Source: Ohtaekwangia sp966211525
GTDB lineage: Bacteria; Bacteroidota; Bacteroidia; Cytophagales; Cyclobacteriaceae
Direction: 5' to 3'
Assembly (NCBI GenBank): GCA_966211525.1
Contig: CBIHOZ010000001.1
Span: 40,064 to 104,063, forward strand
Length of the DNA: 64,000 nucleotides
Under the pieces are notes generated by a model. It was not told the DNA's origin, did no database searches, and worked only from the letters and a program-made list of their open reading frames with translations. The position numbers and the translations under genes are program-made. Shown here in pieces: positions 1 through 9,000 of this stretch. Positions within the stretch are counted from its first letter, which is position 1; the number at the start of each line of letters is the position of its first letter.

Positions 1-1743
1 AAGTTGCAGGGTGATCCGAACGGGCCGAGACCAAAGCCGAAAAGAAAAGTAGTTCCTCGCTCAGCTTCGCGTTCATTTATAGCGCGCAGAAGTACAAATA
101 TATATGCAAGCTTCCCGAGGCCTAAACGCAAACAGGAGCGTGCTTACGAAGGCGATATAGCCGGCAGACCACTTCGCACCAAAAATTATGAAACGCCTCG
201 TCCGGGTGTAATTTCTCCCGGCTTCAAACCGTATGCGGGAAGAAAACGCGTAGGCGACAGACCTTATCGCGGCCCGGCAGCCGGAGGCTACCGTTCGGCT
301 ACACGCACAAAACCAAGAGCGTGGACAGGAGATATAGCGGGCAGAAGATTACGAAGCAGAAATTATACTTCTAAGAAAAGAGTAGAAGGAAGACCAACCT
401 TATCACCAGGCGTTCGCACTGCGACACGTTCCGGACAAGTGCAAGGTAAAATTGCTCCGAGAGGTCCGGGTATAGGAGCCAGTCGTTTGGGCAGATATCA
501 ATCACAACTCCGCGGTCGCAGAACTTCGAAGGGAGGCGGCAGTGTAAGTGGAAAACTGTGGAACAATAAACAGTCTGCTATACCGGTGCGTCCTCCGGGT
601 GCTAAATCTGCAGGCTTGTATTCAACACGAATGAAAGGCAGACGTCCTGTAAAGGGAGGCGGCAGTGTTAGTGGTAAACTTTGGAATAACCGACAGAGTG
701 CTATACCTGTGCGTACCCCCGGTTCACGCTCTGCCGGCTTGGCGCGCTATACCGAAAGTATGAAAGGCAGACGTCCTCTCAAAGGAGGTGGCAGTGTAAG
801 TGGTCGTGTGTGGAATAATCGCGAAACACCTTTACCGGTTCGTACTCCGGGCGCAAGATCTCAGGGACTTCAACGCTATACTACAGGCATGAAGGGTAAA
901 CGTCCTTTGAAAGGAGGCGGTAGTGTGAGCGGTAAACTTTGGAACAACCGCGAGACCCCTATACCCGTACGCACACCACCTGAGTCAGCACGACAGCAAG
1001 GCGGCTATCCGGGAAGAATGAAAATGTTTTCGGTGCAGCCGGGCTTCTCTGATCAGGGAGAAGAATTTACCGGAACGATCAGGCGACCGCGCTTCTGGAA
1101 AGACTATATCCGGAATCCGAAAGCAAATGAAAACGCTATCAAGAAAAAGCGTCCGAAGAGTCCAACGTATGCAGTCGATGGCTACCAGATCGCTGTGCGT
1201 ACGCGTAAGTATGTAAAGAATGAAAGAGCTGCAGAAGAGGCTACACCGAAACTGAAGCCAACGCGGACTACACTTGCTACAGGTGATCTGCATATAAAAA
1301 TGAAACAACCTGCGCATGGCAAAAAGAAGAATGCTCCTGAAGATGCTATACCTGGTTTAACACCGAGCAAGCAAACTGTAAAAGCAAGTCAGTATGCACG
1401 AGGTGTTCGCCGTACGTGGGACTATATCCACAATCCAAGTAGTTCTGAGGAAGCGCTTCGCGTGCGTGAACCCGGAAAAGCGTTTGCACGCTCTACGGAT
1501 TACCAGGGAAATATTAAGATGCAAAAGTTCAGGCTCTTTGAGAAAAACCGCGCACTCCATCCGGATGCAAAGTTTGTGAAGATCAACAAGAATAATGTTG
1601 ATAGCGAAAGAGACTTGTTGACGAACTTTAAATTGTGGTGGGCGCGTTTATTTAAGAAAGAAGAAACACAGCCCGATCATCTTAAAGACAAAGGACATAA
1701 ACCTCGTTACGATAAGGGTGAAAAAGGATTGTGGTATGAATAA
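1..1743 (+). CDS. Repetitive, highly basic protein of unknown function (5' end outside window)
   Basis: The reading frame is open from base 1, so the N-terminus and any signal peptide lie outside; the TTG at base 4 is not a convincing start. The visible 580 residues are dominated by Arg, Lys, Gly and Pro. An early section repeats a GDIAGRxLRxxNY motif twice. Four consecutive 41-43-residue units follow (bases about 508-1014), each with the core KGGGSVSGKLWNN then PVRxPGxRS. A third region repeats an aromatic-basic pattern with KN...EEA..L.P. No enzyme domain is recognisable. The regular K/R-rich repeats suggest a structural or polymer-binding role, but that is inference. ytxJ starts 2 bases after its stop, so the two are probably co-transcribed. 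Confidence 0.75.
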   Translation, partial: KLQGDPNGPRPKPKRKVVPRSASRSFIARRSTNIYASFPRPKRKQERAYEGDIAGRPLRTKNYETPRPGVISPGFKPYAGRKRVGDRPYRGPAAGGYRSATRTKPRAWTGDIAGRRLRSRNYTSKKRVEGRPTLSPGVRTATRSGQVQGKIAPRGPGIGASRLGRYQSQLRGRRTSKGGGSVSGKLWNNKQSAIPVRPPGAKSAGLYSTRMKGRRPVKGGGSVSGKLWNNRQSAIPVRTPGSRSAGLARYTESMKGRRPLKGGGSVSGRVWNNRETPLPVRTPGARSQGLQRYTTGMKGKRPLKGGGSVSGKLWNNRETPIPVRTPPESARQQGGYPGRMKMFSVQPGFSDQGEEFTGTIRRPRFWKDYIRNPKANENAIKKKRPKSPTYAVDGYQIAVRTRKYVKNERAAEEATPKLKPTRTTLATGDLHIKMKQPAHGKKKNAPEDAIPGLTPSKQTVKASQYARGVRRTWDYIHNPSSSEEALRVREPGKAFARSTDYQGNIKMQKFRLFEKNRALHPDAKFVKINKNNVDSERDLLTNFKLWWARLFKKEETQPDHLKDKGHKPRYDKGEKGLWYE

Positions 1744-1745
1744 CG

Positions 1746-2093
1746 ATGCTTATGAAGTGGAATGAATTAAACACAGTTAGTCAACTCGAGCAGATTCGAG
1801 AAGAGTCAAAAGAAAAGCCGGTTGTTATTTTTAAACACAGTACACGTTGTGCTACCAGTCGCATGGTGCTTGACAGATTGGAGCGCAACTGGAAGCCGGA
1901 AGAACTTGGAAACGTAAAGGCGTATTACCTGGATCTGATTTCATACCGGGAAGTGTCTAACCAGATAGCGGAACAGTTTGAGATTGAACATGAATCGCCT
2001 CAGTTACTGATCATTGCCGATGGCAAAGCCGTTTATGACCGATCGCATTTAGGTATAGACTATAACCAGATTCGTGAAGAGTTAAAAAGCTGA
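1746..2093 (+). CDS. ytxJ: Bacillithiol system redox-active protein YtxJ
   Basis: This 115-residue thioredoxin-fold protein matches the YtxJ (monothiol bacilliredoxin-like) family, which is thought to act on mixed disulfides between proteins and bacillithiol in the cytoplasm. The visible signature is a beta strand VVIFKHSTRCATSR with a single active-site cysteine (C35) where a thioredoxin would have CxxC, followed by ESPQLLII, the expected cis-Pro-like segment. The length is typical. A second in-frame ATG at 1752 could also be the start. The gene follows the repetitive basic protein by 2 bases and its stop codon lies inside a 9-bp terminator hairpin, which puts the operon end here. It implies bacillithiol is the low-molecular-weight thiol of this organism. 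Confidence 0.85.
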   Translation: MLMKWNELNTVSQLEQIREESKEKPVVIFKHSTRCATSRMVLDRLERNWKPEELGNVKAYYLDLISYREVSNQIAEQFEIEHESPQLLIIADGKAVYDRSHLGIDYNQIREELKS

Positions 2094-2107
2094 AGGCAGC
2101 TTTTTGG
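2084..2107 (+). terminator. Intrinsic terminator overlapping the ytxJ stop codon
   Basis: A perfect 9-bp stem (AAAAAGCTG, loop AAGG, CAGCTTTTT) is made by bases 2084-2092 and 2097-2105. Its right arm supplies the T-run. The ytxJ TGA is inside the stem. Confidence 0.75.
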
Positions 2108-2234
2108 CTTTGACTTCAATTTACTTTCGGGGTCATTCTAGTAAAATTGCCGGTTTTAGCAGATTTGTCGCGTCTATTCCCGTGAATGTCCTGATGTGTG
2201 AGAATCTTTAAAATCATTCCAATAACTTCAGGAT

Positions 2235-2242
2235 TATATTTG
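2235..2242 (+). promoter_or_regulatory. Candidate Bacteroidota -7 promoter box
   Basis: TATATTTG matches TAnnTTTG exactly, about 40 bases upstream of the exported protein gene at 2283. A convincing -33 TTTG is not seen; a weak TTTA lies near 2206. It follows the ytxJ terminator, so a new promoter is expected here. Confidence 0.5.
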
Positions 2243-2282
2243 CGTTAGGTATTTAAAATTCTAAATTTATCATAAAGATTTT

Positions 2283-3017
2283 GTGAGGATGCTGCGGTCT
2301 GTATCGGTTTTAATTTTAGCAGTTTGCACGGTAATGCTATCATCAGGCGTTCACGCACAGACGCAGGATAGTTATGAGTACCAATCAGAATTTACCTGGG
2401 GTATAAACAAGAATACATCGGGTGGTTTGATCGGTGGTCTTGTTTTCAAGAAAGCAAGAAAGCTCAACGACCGCACACTTGAGACTTTCGGTCTCGAGAT
2501 CATGAATGTTAAACACCCGCAGGAAGTACGCACCAACTCCATCAATACCGGTAATTATTTCATTTACGGAAAGAGTAATTATCTCTATGCGTTCCGTCTT
2601 CAGTACGGTCGTGATCGAATCCTTTTCAAGAAAGCACCACAGCAAGGCGTAGAGATTAAAGGTATACTTGCCATTGGCCCTACCATTGGTGTAGTCGCGC
2701 CTTACTATGTAGAGTATGCACGCAGCAGCGATCTGGTCTCACGTTCTGTACAATATCAGCAGGGCATGGCAGCAGAAGATATCATGGGTACCGGAAGATT
2801 GTTTGAAGGTATAGATGAATCCAAGATAGTGCCCGGTGCCAACCTGAAAGCTGCTATCAACTTTGAATTAGGTACAACCAAAAGTCAGGTTACAGGTTTT
2901 GAAGCAGGCTTTCTGATCGATGCCTATACCAAAACGATCGAGCTGATGCCCGCAGCGAAAAATTACTCGGTGTTCCCCACACTCTTCATTACGCTCTTCT
3001 ACGGAAGCAGAAAATAG
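2283..3017 (+). CDS. Exported protein of unknown function, probably a small outer-membrane beta-barrel
   Basis: The 244-residue product begins with a clear Sec signal peptide ending around VHAQ (residue 25). After it come many alternating aromatic/hydrophobic strands (FTWGINKNTSGGLIGGL, YLYAFRLQYGRD, FPTLFITLFYGSRK), the usual look of an outer-membrane barrel. The C-terminus does not end in an aromatic residue. I do not recognise a named family; conserved uncharacterised proteins of this kind are common in Cytophagales. The start may be GTG at 2283 or ATG at 2289, six bases downstream; both retain the signal peptide. It stands alone, with its own promoter candidate and no evident terminator. 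Confidence 0.65.
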   Translation: MRMLRSVSVLILAVCTVMLSSGVHAQTQDSYEYQSEFTWGINKNTSGGLIGGLVFKKARKLNDRTLETFGLEIMNVKHPQEVRTNSINTGNYFIYGKSNYLYAFRLQYGRDRILFKKAPQQGVEIKGILAIGPTIGVVAPYYVEYARSSDLVSRSVQYQQGMAAEDIMGTGRLFEGIDESKIVPGANLKAAINFELGTTKSQVTGFEAGFLIDAYTKTIELMPAAKNYSVFPTLFITLFYGSRK

Positions 3018-3091
3018 CAGCTCCATCATTTTCCTTTTTGTTATTTAAAATGTTCGCATTAGGTTGACACTATATTTCACTTTGTCAACTT

Positions 3092-3961
3092 ATGGAACGA
3101 AGAAAACTGCACGCACAAGGCCCTGTGTTCTCACGCATCATTGCAGGTGCATGGCGCTGGAATTTACCCGAAGCATCCGTACATCAATTGATCGGTACAT
3201 CGCTCGAACAAGACATCACCACGTTCGATCATGCAGATATATATGGCGATCATGGCAACGAAGCAATTTTTGGAAATGTATTACGCGGCAGTTCTTCCCT
3301 TCGTGAGAAGATGGAGATCGTAACGAAGTGTGGTATAAAATTTCCGTCAGCACATCGGCCTTCCAGTTGGGTAAAGCATTACGATACTTCCAAAGAACAT
3401 ATAGTATGGTCGGCCGAGAATTCGCTCAAAATGCTTGCTACTGATCGCATCGATTTACTGCTCATCCACCGTCCTGATCCGCTGCTGAATCCGGAAGAAG
3501 TTGCTGAAGCCTTTACATCACTGAAGCAAAGTGGCAAGGTGCTATATTTTGGTGTATCAAATTTTACACCTACGCAATTCGAAATGCTGCAGAGTTATTT
3601 GTCGTTTCCATTAGTAACAAACCAGGTTGAAGTATCCTTAACACATCATGCTCCGCTGTTCGATGGTTCACTGGATATACTTATGAAACATCGCGTAGCA
3701 CCGATGGCATGGTCGCCACTAGGAGGCGGTAAACTGATGGAAGGTAAATCAGCAGTTTTTGCAAAAGCATCACAGTACAAAGCTACCGAAACACAAATGG
3801 CATTAGCATGGTTGCTGAGGCATCCATCCGGTATGTTTCCGGTTATTGGCACTACAAAGCCTGAACGTATTGTTGAAAGTGCACAGGCTGTAAATATCAA
3901 CCTTGATACACAGGATTGGTTTGAAATGTTAAAGCTTGTGCAGGGTAAAGAAATGCCTTAA
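3092..3961 (+). CDS. Aldo/keto reductase (YdhF-like)
   Basis: A cytosolic NADPH-dependent oxidoreductase with the (beta/alpha)8 fold of the aldo/keto reductase superfamily. Visible in order are FDHADIYG (catalytic Asp and Tyr), VTKCGIK (catalytic Lys), LLLIHRPDPL (catalytic His), and GVSNFTPTQFEML, a family signature; PVIGTTKPERI near the C-terminus is the cofactor phosphate loop. At 289 residues it is close to E. coli YdhF. The physiological carbonyl substrate cannot be told from sequence. A degenerate -7 box (TCACTTTG, 3077-3084) ends 7 bases before the ATG, implying a very short leader. The 3' end overlaps the convergent DoxX-like gene by 4 bases. Confidence 0.85.
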   Translation: MERRKLHAQGPVFSRIIAGAWRWNLPEASVHQLIGTSLEQDITTFDHADIYGDHGNEAIFGNVLRGSSSLREKMEIVTKCGIKFPSAHRPSSWVKHYDTSKEHIVWSAENSLKMLATDRIDLLLIHRPDPLLNPEEVAEAFTSLKQSGKVLYFGVSNFTPTQFEMLQSYLSFPLVTNQVEVSLTHHAPLFDGSLDILMKHRVAPMAWSPLGGGKLMEGKSAVFAKASQYKATETQMALAWLLRHPSGMFPVIGTTKPERIVESAQAVNINLDTQDWFEMLKLVQGKEMP

Positions 3962-4608
3962 TATACTTTGCTCTGCTTTAGTGCAATGCGATGTTTCCAA
4001 AGCTGGATGATGAGTGCAGTAATGCCGGTCATAACCATAGCGATGATCCAGACGAAGAACATTGAATGATTGTTGAAGATCCACGGCACTAGGGTGAGCA
4101 CTATAAAAATTACTCCGGTAATTACCCACAGCGGGTCGGTCATAAACTTATCTTCAGGTTCGGTGGTGAGGTCGAGTTTGATGTGATGATCCTGCCTGAA
4201 TAATATCATCCATTTTTTATAGTCCCAAAGAATGAGGAAGATTGTGGCCAGTAGCATCAGCGTGGTAATAATGGGAGTGCCCATGCCGAAGTCTATAGCA
4301 TGTGTAATTACAAATACATTGAGAATGATGGGCAGAAACATCATGGCACCAACAGTAGCAAAGCGCTGTGTCATGAGCAGTGCACCTGCAATGAACTGAC
4401 CCCAGCCGAGAAAATTCCAGTAAAAACCAGTTTGATACATGGCGTCAAAAAAATAACCAACAGGTTCTGTTGGTGGAATACTGGTAAATCGCATACTTTT
4501 AATCTTGACGATTGATGCGAAAACAAAAGCGAATCCGACAAGATAACGCAGGTAAATTATGGCCAGCTTAAACAACAGCAGCCTTTTTAGCGTATCAATG
4601 AATTTCAT
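3958..4608 (-). CDS. DoxX-like integral membrane protein
   Basis: A 216-residue protein with four to six predicted membrane segments. The first part (LRYLVGFAFVFASIVKI, then FWNFLGWGQFIAGALLMTQR and FATVGAMMFLPIILNVFVI) resembles the DoxX/DoxD-like four-helix family, including the conserved GxxQFIAGxLL pattern. The C-terminal half (residues about 150-210) adds two further hydrophobic segments and is not diagnostic. Function is unknown; DoxX-like proteins have been tied to redox stress or quinone-linked oxidation, but nothing here shows that. It is divergent from uvrA and convergent with the aldo/keto reductase, so it is a single-gene unit. Confidence 0.6.
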   Translation of the reverse strand: MKFIDTLKRLLLFKLAIIYLRYLVGFAFVFASIVKIKSMRFTSIPPTEPVGYFFDAMYQTGFYWNFLGWGQFIAGALLMTQRFATVGAMMFLPIILNVFVITHAIDFGMGTPIITTLMLLATIFLILWDYKKWMILFRQDHHIKLDLTTEPEDKFMTDPLWVITGVIFIVLTLVPWIFNNHSMFFVWIIAMVMTGITALIIQLWKHRIALKQSKVY

Positions 4609-4713
4609 GGATGGTAGACGGACACCGAATGAAGATGTTACAATTCTTTTTTTGATTTTGCCGGAAACATTCAGCAGAGCATTTTTGTATTCTTCTTATT
4701 GCAAAGTTTCAAC

Positions 4714-7563
4714 ATGGCGAAAGCAGCAGCAGAAAAGAAAGTAACAGACCTTACCGGTCATGAAAATATTGAAGTAATCGGGGCACGCGAGCATAACCTC
4801 AAAAACATTAACGTTGAGTTTCCCCGAAACAAACTCGTAGTCATCACAGGCATCAGCGGCAGCGGAAAATCATCGCTTGCCTTTGATACCATTTATGCCG
4901 AAGGACAGCGCAGGTATATGGAGAGTTTCTCCGCCTATGCGCGAAGCTTTCTCGGTAACCTGGAGCGTCCGGATGTTGACAAGATCAACGGATTGAGTCC
5001 GGTAATTTCCATCGAACAAAAAACTACATCGCGAAATCCCAGATCAACCGTAGGTACGGTAACGGAGATATACGATTTCATGCGTCTGCTATATGCGCGT
5101 GCGGGTGAAGCATTTTCATATCTCAGTGGCGAACGCATGGTGCGCCAGTCGGAAGAGCAGATACTTGATGCTATCCTGCAAAATCATAAAGGCAAAAAAC
5201 TTATTCTTCTCGCACCTATTGTAAAAGGAAGAAAAGGACACTATCGCGAACTGTTTCAGCAGATCAGAAAGTCAGGCTATACGAAAGTACGTGTAGACGG
5301 GGAGTTGCAGGACATCACTGCGAAGATGCAACTCGATCGTTACAAAATACACGATATAGAAGTGGTGATCGATCGCATTGTAGTAGATTCAAAAGATCGT
5401 CATCGTATCGGGCAGTCGATTGGTAAATCGCTCAAGGAAGGTAAAGGTATAATTATGGTGATGGAGGAAAACGGAAAGGTGCATCACTTCTCCAAATTCC
5501 TCATGGATCCCAAAACAGGTTTATCATACGATGAGCCTGCTCCCAATATGTTTTCCTTCAACTCTCCGTATGGAGCGTGTCCTACCTGCAATGGTTTAGG
5601 ACAGATTGAAGAGATCACCGAAGAGTCTATCATTCCGGATAAAAAGTTAAGTATAAGTCGCGGAGGATTTTTACCGCTTGGTGAGTATCGCGACATCTGG
5701 ATCTTTAAAAAGATTGAAGCTATACTCAAGCGCTATAAACTCACACTGAGTACACCCATAAAAGAGTTTCCGAAAGAAGCACTGAAAGTTTTACTCTATG
5801 GTGATGATGAACCGGTAGCAGTAGCATCTGTGAAATATCCGGGCACGGAGTGGAACACGCGCTTTGAAGGCATCATTAACTTTTTGGAGAAACAACGCGA
5901 TGAAGGATCGGAAGCGATCAAGAAATGGGTTGAAGATTTTACCATTATCAAGAAGTGTCCGGAGTGTAACGGTGCGCGACTGAAAAAAGAATCACTTCAT
6001 TTTAAGATCGATAATAGAAATATAGCCGAGCTTGCAGAACTCGATGTACAGGCATTACAAAAATGGTTTGAAGGACTTGAGAAACGCCTGAATGAAAAAC
6101 AACGTGTTATAGCAACAGAAGTCTTGAAAGAGATACGCAAGCGCATAGGGTTTCTGCTTGATGTAGGATTGGACTATCTGAATCTGAATCGTCCTATACG
6201 TACGTTGAGTGGTGGTGAATCACAACGCATCAGGCTTGCCACACAGATCGGTACACAACTCGTAGGTGTACTATATATTCTGGACGAGCCGAGTATAGGA
6301 CTTCACGCGCGAGACAATGTAAAGCTTATCAAAGCACTGAAAGATCTGCGTGATATAGGCAACAGCGTTGTAGTAGTGGAGCACGATAAAGACATGATGC
6401 TGGAGTGCGACTATATATTGGATATAGGTCCCGGTGCAGGTCGTCATGGAGGTCACGTAGTAAATGCCGGTGATCCGAAAACATTTATAGCCAACAACAG
6501 TACAACCGCTAAATTTCTAAGCGGTAAAATGGCTATACCGTATCTGAAAGAAAGACGAAAAGGTACAGGTGAAAAGATGGTGTTGAAGGGAGCTTCCGGT
6601 AACAACCTGAAAGATGTAACGCTTGAAATTCCACTCGGTACTCTTACCTGTATAACCGGAGTTTCCGGCAGCGGTAAATCTACGCTGATACATGAAACGC
6701 TGTTCCCTATATTGAATCAGCATTTCTATAATTCGCGCACCGAGCCACTTACATTCGAGAAGATCGATGGACTTCAGCACATTGATAAAGTAATAGAAGT
6801 AGATCAGTCTCCTATCGGTCGCACGCCACGATCAAACCCGGCAACCTATACCGGTGTGTTCAGTGATATTCGCGACCTGTTTGCACAGATGCCGGAAGCA
6901 AAGATCAGAGGGTATAAAACCGGTCGCTTCTCCTTCAACGTGAAAGGTGGCCGATGTGAAACCTGTGAAGGTGCAGGTCTGCGTTTGATCGAGATGGAAT
7001 TTTTACCGGATGTACATGTACCTTGTGAGACTTGTAAAGGTAAACGCTATAACCGCGAAACACTCGAAGTACGCTTCAAGGGTAAATCCATCAGTGATGT
7101 ACTCGATATGACGGTCGAAGAGGCTGTAACATTCTTCGAGAATCAACCGAAGATATTGAGAAAGATACAAACCCTAAGTGAAGTAGGGCTGGGGTATATT
7201 TCGCTTGGGCAGCATGCTACTACACTTTCCGGTGGTGAAGCACAACGTGTAAAGCTCGCTACTGAACTTTCCAAGCGCGATACCGGTAAAACATTTTATA
7301 TACTGGATGAGCCTACAACCGGTTTGCATTTCCAGGATATAGCGCACTTACTCGATGTGTTGCAGAAGCTGGTGGATAAAGGTAATTCTGTGCTGGTAAT
7401 TGAGCATAACCTCGATGTTATAAAAGCATCCGACTATATTGTTGATCTTGGTCCTGAAGGCGGTGCGAAAGGAGGAAAGATCATTGCAAAAGGAACACCG
7501 GAAGAAGTGGCTAAAAGTAATGCGGGCTATACCGGCAAATTCCTGAAAGCAGAGTTAAACTAA
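4714..7563 (+). CDS. uvrA: UvrABC excinuclease subunit A
   Basis: UvrA is the dimeric damage-sensing ATPase that loads UvrB in nucleotide excision repair. The 949-residue product has both ABC modules: Walker A GISGSGKSSL near the N-terminus and GVSGSGKSTL in the second half, two LSGGE signatures (GGESQRIRL, GGEAQRVKL) and two Walker B motifs (LDEPSIGLH, LDEPTTGLH). Zinc-binding cysteine pairs are present (CPTCNGLG and CPECNGARL; then CETCEGAG and CETCKGKR). I chose the ATG at 4714 over the upstream in-frame TTG at 4699 because family members begin a short distance before the IEVIGAREHNLKNI motif. uvrC lies 12 kb away on the other strand, so the excinuclease genes are not one operon. Confidence 0.97.
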   Translation: MAKAAAEKKVTDLTGHENIEVIGAREHNLKNINVEFPRNKLVVITGISGSGKSSLAFDTIYAEGQRRYMESFSAYARSFLGNLERPDVDKINGLSPVISIEQKTTSRNPRSTVGTVTEIYDFMRLLYARAGEAFSYLSGERMVRQSEEQILDAILQNHKGKKLILLAPIVKGRKGHYRELFQQIRKSGYTKVRVDGELQDITAKMQLDRYKIHDIEVVIDRIVVDSKDRHRIGQSIGKSLKEGKGIIMVMEENGKVHHFSKFLMDPKTGLSYDEPAPNMFSFNSPYGACPTCNGLGQIEEITEESIIPDKKLSISRGGFLPLGEYRDIWIFKKIEAILKRYKLTLSTPIKEFPKEALKVLLYGDDEPVAVASVKYPGTEWNTRFEGIINFLEKQRDEGSEAIKKWVEDFTIIKKCPECNGARLKKESLHFKIDNRNIAELAELDVQALQKWFEGLEKRLNEKQRVIATEVLKEIRKRIGFLLDVGLDYLNLNRPIRTLSGGESQRIRLATQIGTQLVGVLYILDEPSIGLHARDNVKLIKALKDLRDIGNSVVVVEHDKDMMLECDYILDIGPGAGRHGGHVVNAGDPKTFIANNSTTAKFLSGKMAIPYLKERRKGTGEKMVLKGASGNNLKDVTLEIPLGTLTCITGVSGSGKSTLIHETLFPILNQHFYNSRTEPLTFEKIDGLQHIDKVIEVDQSPIGRTPRSNPATYTGVFSDIRDLFAQMPEAKIRGYKTGRFSFNVKGGRCETCEGAGLRLIEMEFLPDVHVPCETCKGKRYNRETLEVRFKGKSISDVLDMTVEEAVTFFENQPKILRKIQTLSEVGLGYISLGQHATTLSGGEAQRVKLATELSKRDTGKTFYILDEPTTGLHFQDIAHLLDVLQKLVDKGNSVLVIEHNLDVIKASDYIVDLGPEGGAKGGKIIAKGTPEEVAKSNAGYTGKFLKAELN

Positions 7564-7612
7564 ACTATACATTACCCTATATATAGATCGGGTATGATCC
7601 GATCACCTTTGT

Positions 7613-7861
7613 ATGAATGCAAATACCCGGCAATATCTTTTTGGTGGAATATTTCTGCTCGTAGGTTTTTACCAGCTATACCAGCATGATTATTTGGAAG
7701 CAGCACTTTACCTGCTCGCTGCGCTGTCGTTTATGTTTAACTCACTGGCAGCCGAACCGCGACTGGCAGCCTATAAGAAACCGCTCGTTATCATTACGTG
7801 GACGTTTATGATTGCCACGGGACTCGTGTTCCTGTATGTGCTTCAATTCAAGTTTCGGTAA
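7613..7861 (+). CDS. Small membrane protein of unknown function
   Basis: An 82-residue protein with two or three hydrophobic segments: YLFGGIFLLVGFYQLY, YLEAALYLLAALSFMFNSLA and PLVIITWTFMIATGLVFLYVL. No conserved domain is recognised. It lies 49 bases after uvrA and 62 bases before the LytS-type kinase gene, same strand; read-through from uvrA is plausible. A short hairpin (GATCGG/CCGATC, 7586-7604) sits just upstream. Codon use and hydrophobic pattern look genuine, but function cannot be assigned. Confidence 0.6.
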   Translation: MNANTRQYLFGGIFLLVGFYQLYQHDYLEAALYLLAALSFMFNSLAAEPRLAAYKKPLVIITWTFMIATGLVFLYVLQFKFR

Positions 7862-7911
7862 TGCGCTGCAGCCATCCACATAAATCCTGAACCAGAAGGC
7901 CGCTATTTCTG

Positions 7912-7919
7912 TACTTTTG
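7912..7919 (+). promoter_or_regulatory. Candidate -7 box for the lytS-like gene
   Basis: TACTTTTG matches TAnnTTTG and ends only 4 bases before the GTG start at 7924, implying a leaderless or near-leaderless mRNA. No clear -33 TTTG is present. Confidence 0.45.
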
Positions 7920-7923
7920 AATT

Positions 7924-9000
7924 GTGGATACCGTGGTTAACAAGTATAGACTATATTGGAGTTTGCAGATTGGCGGGTGGATGCTTTACGCATTCATTCA
8001 GATCGTTTCCAGCGTGCTGGCATCCGGTGGAGGCGTGGCACCGAGGCGCATTATATTCCTGCTGGTAGAGGCTATATTGTGTTTGCTCGTATCTCATTTC
8101 TTCCGAAGCTTTCTCATCCGCTGGAAGTGGCTATACTTCCCGATGCCTAAACTTATACCGAGTGTATTGATGGCCGTTTTCGTAATGGGTATCATTGTAT
8201 ACTTTCTGCGTATACCGGTAAATCTTCTTCTCGGGAGACTGTTCGATCCGATTATAGCGTTTGATCCTTCGCAGATTTTAGGACAATCATTTTTTTATAC
8301 TATACTGTTTTTCCTCTGGGCGCTCTTCTACTTCATTTATCATTACTTCGATCGTTATAATAAATCACTGAAGTATGAAGCTTCGATGATAGAGATCGAA
8401 TTGAATAACCTGAAGTCGCAGCTTAACCCGCATTTTATTTTTAATGCGTTGAATAGTATACGCGCTTTAGTAGATGAAAATCCCTCCAAGTCAAAACAGG
8501 CGATCAATCAGCTTTCAAACATTTTAAGAAACAGTCTGGCATCGGATAAAAAAGGCCTGACAAAATTTGATGACGAACTCCGGATCGTGAAAGATTATCT
8601 TGGTCTGGAAAGTATACGTTTTGAAGAACGCCTGAAGACTGAATTTGATATTCATCCGTTATCCTACGGATTTCTTGTTCCGCCACTCATGATCCAGACG
8701 TTGGTTGAGAATGGAATTAAACACGGCATTTCCAAGTTAACGAAGGGTGGCATGATACAGGTGAAGACATATGTTGACAACGAGCGTATGAAGATCCATA
8801 TTCGTAACACCGGACATTTGGTTAACGGAGTGAAGCGAACTAAAACCGGGCTTGGCCTGAAGAATACCATACAGCGGTTGAAACTGATTTATGGCGATGA
8901 AGCTTCTTTCCGTATTGTAAACGAAAACGATAATTTTGTACTTACTGAAATTATAATTCCTCAACAGATCACTTATGAGAGCATTAATCGTGGACGATGA
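7924..9000 (+). CDS. LytS/YehU-type sensor histidine kinase
   Basis: A 358-residue inner-membrane kinase of the HisKA_7TM-less LytS/YehU type common in Bacteroidota. Four N-terminal hydrophobic segments occupy residues 11-140, a short coiled stretch follows, and the His_kinase domain starts with LNPHFIFNALNSIRALV, in which H170 is the expected phosphoacceptor. The N and G boxes of the ATPase domain follow (TLVENGIKHGI; TKTGLGLKNTIQRL). GTG at 7924 is taken as start because the first helix begins soon after; a GTG at 7933 is an alternative. The regulator gene starts 26 bases before this gene ends, so the two form a translationally coupled two-component pair. The signal and targets are unknown. 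Confidence 0.88.
   Translation: MDTVVNKYRLYWSLQIGGWMLYAFIQIVSSVLASGGGVAPRRIIFLLVEAILCLLVSHFFRSFLIRWKWLYFPMPKLIPSVLMAVFVMGIIVYFLRIPVNLLLGRLFDPIIAFDPSQILGQSFFYTILFFLWALFYFIYHYFDRYNKSLKYEASMIEIELNNLKSQLNPHFIFNALNSIRALVDENPSKSKQAINQLSNILRNSLASDKKGLTKFDDELRIVKDYLGLESIRFEERLKTEFDIHPLSYGFLVPPLMIQTLVENGIKHGISKLTKGGMIQVKTYVDNERMKIHIRNTGHLVNGVKRTKTGLGLKNTIQRLKLIYGDEASFRIVNENDNFVLTEIIIPQQITYESINRGR

Noticed and set aside
508..1014. Regular 129-base direct repeats that could suggest a CRISPR-like or satellite array
   Set aside because: The repeats stay in one reading frame, vary mostly at synonymous or conservative positions, and have no unique spacers; they are coding repeats of the basic protein.
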